Shown here piece after piece: positions 6,398 through 7,415 of a DNA stretch of 7,415 nt (position 1 is the stretch's first letter; each line of letters opens with the position of its first letter). The stretch spans positions 1 through 7,415 of the forward strand of contig JAITQQ010000007.1 in the NCBI GenBank assembly GCA_031288855.1, given 5' to 3'. The translations under genes were made by a program, and so were the position numbers. A model generated the notes under the pieces. It searched no databases, was not told the origin of the DNA, and saw only the letters and a program-made list of their open reading frames with translations. This DNA comes from Prevotellaceae bacterium (GTDB lineage: Bacteria; Bacteroidota; Bacteroidia; Bacteroidales; UBA932).

Positions 6398-7408
6398 ATG
6401 GGAAAGAACAATATAATCATTTATAACACCGACGACGGAAAAACCTCCGTTTCTCTGATGGCAAAAGACGGCAATGTGTGGCTAAATCAACAAATGCTTG
6501 CCGAACTTTTTGACACCTCGAAACAAAATATTAGTTTGCATATAATAAATATACTGGAGGATAAAGAACTAAATGAAAATTCAGTTGTCAAGGATTACTT
6601 GACAACTGCCGCTGACGGTAAACAATACAACGTTACTTTTTACAGTTTGGATGTAATTCTTGCCATAGGATTTCGCGTAAGAAGTAAACGAGGCACACAA
6701 TTTCGCCAGTGGGCAAACCGGAACCTGAAAGAGTATATGATAAAAGGGTTCGTGATGGACGATGAACGATTGAAAAATCCTGACGGTCGTCCCGATTATT
6801 TCGACGAACTTCTGGAACGAATCCGCGATATTCGTGCTTCGGAAAAACGTTTTTATCAAAAAGTCAGAGATTTGTTCGCCTTATCAAGCGATTATGATGC
6901 CACAGATAAAGCCACGCAAATGTTTTTTGCCGAAACGCAAAACAAATTATTGTACGCTGTAGCAGGAAAAACCGCTGCCGAAATCGTTGTTTCACGTGCC
7001 GATGCCGATGCACCGAATATGGCGCTGACGAGTTGGAAAGGCAAAATCGTTCGCAAGCAGGATATTTACATCGCTAAAAACTACCTGACCGGAGAAGAAT
7101 TAGACAGCTTGAATCGCTTGGTTATTATATTTTTGGAAGTTGCCGAATTTCAAGCCAAAGACCGTAAAGATATTACCATGAAATTTTGGCGAGAAAATGT
7201 TGATGATATTATTACATTTAATAAGAAAGCGTTACTTGTCGGAAAAGGTAGCATAAGCAATGTGGAAATGGAAGAATATGTAGAAAAAGTTTATGAAAAA
7301 TTCAATGAACAACGAAAACAATACGAACTGCAACAGGCTGACGAACAAGATATGCAAGAATTAAAATTATTGGAGAACAATATCAAAACACAACGATTAA
7401 ATAAATAG
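6398..7408 (+). CDS. RhuM-family protein (accessory/virulence-island type)
   Basis: This 336-residue protein matches the RhuM family, named after a gene of Salmonella pathogenicity island 3, and appears full length. Residues 26-53 (VWLNQQMLAELFDTSKQNIS and following) look like a helix-turn-helix, followed by the conserved SVVKDYLTTAADGKQYNVTFYSLDVI (62-87) and RGTQFRQWANRNLKEYMIKGF (98-118). Later blocks include RFYQKVRDLFALSSDYD (151-167), FFAETQNKLLYAVAGKTAAEI (176-196) and YLTGEELDSLNRLVIIFLEVAE (229-250). The C-terminus (about 288-336) is charged, helical and possibly coiled coil. The biochemical activity of the family is not established; DNA binding is inferred from the N-terminus. It lies 78 bases after the DUF1016 gene on the same strand, both are AT-richer than the left part of the window, and an ATG begins four bases after its stop, so an accessory operon is likely. 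Confidence 0.9.
   Translation: MGKNNIIIYNTDDGKTSVSLMAKDGNVWLNQQMLAELFDTSKQNISLHIINILEDKELNENSVVKDYLTTAADGKQYNVTFYSLDVILAIGFRVRSKRGTQFRQWANRNLKEYMIKGFVMDDERLKNPDGRPDYFDELLERIRDIRASEKRFYQKVRDLFALSSDYDATDKATQMFFAETQNKLLYAVAGKTAAEIVVSRADADAPNMALTSWKGKIVRKQDIYIAKNYLTGEELDSLNRLVIIFLEVAEFQAKDRKDITMKFWRENVDDIITFNKKALLVGKGSISNVEMEEYVEKVYEKFNEQRKQYELQQADEQDMQELKLLENNIKTQRLNK
6582..6608. repeat. Perfect 11-bp inverted repeat inside the rhuM-like gene
   Basis: CAGTTGTCAAG (6582-6592) and CTTGACAACTG (6598-6608) are exact reverse complements around a 5-base centre. It encodes the conserved segment SVVKDYLTTA. The two halves come from Val-Val-Lys and Leu-Thr-Thr codons, which can be palindromic by codon choice, so the symmetry may be partly a by-product of a conserved protein motif. 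Confidence 0.7.
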
Positions 7409-7415
7409 ATAAATG

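Overview
The window looks like a chromosomal stretch of a Bacteroidota (probably Bacteroidales-like) bacterium. Three signs point there: a C-terminal type IX secretion (T9SS) sorting domain at the left edge, no obvious Shine-Dalgarno sequences before the genes, and an exact TAnnTTTG -7 promoter box before the sixth complete gene's neighbour. All eight recognisable genes lie on the + strand and fill almost the whole window. I found no tRNA, rRNA, CRISPR array or insertion sequence.

Positions 1-3858 hold a tight run: the 3' end of a T9SS-secreted surface protein, an RluD-type 23S rRNA pseudouridine synthase (overlapping the previous stop by one base), D-alanine--D-alanine ligase, and the release-factor glutamine methyltransferase PrmC. 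Gaps are 0-19 bases, so one transcript is likely. A small AT-rich hairpin with a T run just after prmC looks like its terminator. Positions 3932-5126 hold a second short unit, recX and a membrane-embedded YugP-type zinc metallopeptidase, 10 bases apart. These genes are ordinary housekeeping: ribosome and release-factor modification, peptidoglycan precursor synthesis, RecA control and membrane proteolysis.

From about 5127 the character changes. Base composition falls, spacing loosens, and two accessory genes follow: a DUF1016/YhcG-type protein with a PD-(D/E)xK nuclease domain, and a RhuM-family protein with a DNA-binding-like N-terminus. Both families are commonly found as cargo of genomic islands and next to restriction-modification genes. 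The window ends on an ATG four bases after the rhuM-like stop, so the accessory operon may continue beyond the edge.

The most interesting signals are in this accessory pair. A 10-bp perfect inverted repeat sits over the -7 promoter box of the nuclease gene. A 29-base near-perfect palindrome (14-bp arms) lies inside the nuclease ORF, and the outer part of its arm, AAATTGTGC, recurs next to the promoter. A further 11-bp perfect inverted repeat lies inside the rhuM-like gene. The nuclease gene also changes composition sharply between its middle (about 34% GC) and its 3' end (about 52% GC), which suggests a mosaic gene. No complete new system can be claimed from this window alone.
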